From positions 1 through 39,599 of the forward strand of contig JAEYPG010000456.1 in NCBI GenBank assembly GCA_023410975.1: 39,599 nt of DNA, in the 5' to 3' direction. The stretch comes from Pseudomonadota bacterium (GTDB taxonomy: Bacteria; Pseudomonadota; Gammaproteobacteria; Burkholderiales; Burkholderiaceae_C). This document shows positions 39,358-39,599 of this stretch, piece by piece; position 1 is the first letter of the stretch, and every line of letters starts with the position of its first letter. A model generated the notes under the pieces. That model had not been told where the DNA came from. It saw nothing but the letters and a program-made list of their open reading frames with translations, and made no database searches. The translations under genes and the position numbers were made by a program.

Positions 39358-39599
39358 TCAGCCCTTCTTGAGCAAGTCCTCTACCAGCGCGTGCAGCGCG
39401 GCGAAGTCCGGTTCTCCCACGTAGCGCTTGACGATGCGGCCTTGCTGGTCAAGCAGGAAGGTGGTGGGCGTGAGCTTGACATCGCCGAAGCGCTGAGCGA
39501 TCTGGCCTGTGTTGTCGATGGCCACGCTGAAGGGCAGCTGGCGCGTCTGGGCGAACTTGGAGACGTAGGCCGGCGGGTCGTAGCTCATGGCCACCGCGA
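39358..39599 (-). CDS. TlpA/ResA-like thioredoxin-fold protein, 5'-truncated by window edge
   Basis: Only the C-terminal 80 or so residues are in the window; the frame runs off the end. The visible part is AVAMSYDPPAYVSKFAQ, then QLPFSVAIDNTGQIAQRFGDVKLTPTTFLLDQQGRIVKRYVGE, which is the second half of a TlpA/AhpC-TSA-type thioredoxin fold with the cis-Pro loop LTPTTFLLD. The CxxC active site would lie upstream, outside the window, so redox function cannot be confirmed. Such proteins reduce disulfides in the periplasm, often for cytochrome c assembly. It is convergent with lipA across a shared terminator. Confidence 0.85.
   Translation of the reverse strand, partial: AVAMSYDPPAYVSKFAQTRQLPFSVAIDNTGQIAQRFGDVKLTPTTFLLDQQGRIVKRYVGEPDFAALHALVEDLLKKG

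Overview
The window is about 39.6 kb of very GC-rich, densely coding chromosome. It reads as the core genome of a betaproteobacterium of the order Burkholderiales, probably Comamonadaceae-like. The grounds are gene content and protein style: a PobA very close to the pseudomonad/burkholderial enzyme, DUF1840, DUF3391-HD-GYP, a hemB/hemJ pair, ybeD-lipB-lipA, phoH-ybeY and an NtrY/NtrX-like pair next to tRNA-Phe. I cannot name a genus. I saw no insertion sequence, prophage, integrase or CRISPR array.

Layout. 1-2380: 3' part of an NtrY-like sensor kinase, its partner regulator (NtrX-like but without the AAA+ domain), and tRNA-Phe(GAA). 2533-3444: an AEC-family carrier. 3504-6184: 4-hydroxybenzoate catabolism on the minus strand (IclR-type regulator, pobA, then an ABM-domain protein). 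6185-7869: a saccharopine-dehydrogenase-family enzyme divergent from an Lrp/AsnC regulator. 7981-11609: two translationally coupled cyclic-di-GMP proteins (HD-GYP; PAS-PAS-GGDEF-EAL with a degenerate GGDQF). 11795-14813: cyclopropane-fatty-acid-synthase-like methyltransferase, DUF1840, PEBP and histidine phosphatase genes. 14980-15420: a lone type IV prepilin. 15721-21356: an IclR regulator heading a complete Liv-type ABC importer operon (two ATPases, binding protein, two permeases). 21532-24740: an unrecognised small protein, and ruvB and ruvA separated by a copper-handling pair (YcnI/DUF1775 and PCu(A)C). 24823-27453: a two-component system. 27555-28983: phoH-ybeY. 29005-31152: hemB-corA on the minus strand, divergent from hemJ (31448). 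31961-34174: VanZ-like protein, [2Fe-2S] ferredoxin and alpha/beta hydrolase. 34253-39266: D,D-carboxypeptidase, D-amino-acid aminotransferase, ybeD, a reversed Sel1 gene, lipB and lipA. The window closes with the 3' part of a TlpA-like thioredoxin gene.

How the parts work together. pobA and its IclR regulator form a 4-hydroxybenzoate to protocatechuate module with a candidate operator (perfect 7-bp arms) beside a perfect -35 hexamer. The IclR-Liv operon is a self-contained regulated importer of unknown substrate. The carboxypeptidase and the D-amino-acid aminotransferase both touch D-amino-acid and peptidoglycan metabolism. LipB and LipA build the lipoyl cofactor. HemB and HemJ act early and late in heme synthesis and share one intergenic region.

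No clearly new multi-gene system is visible. The observations most worth a second look are the AAA+-less NtrX-like regulator, the Walker A Lys-to-Arg change in one Liv ATPase, the catalytically lopsided c-di-GMP pair, the orphan terminator and possible small RNA between hemB and hemJ, a perfect 39-nt hairpin at 15501-15539, paired His-rich tails on the two copper proteins, and a recurrent arrangement in which a -10-like box ends 6-8 nt before a start codon with no Shine-Dalgarno, suggesting leaderless mRNAs.
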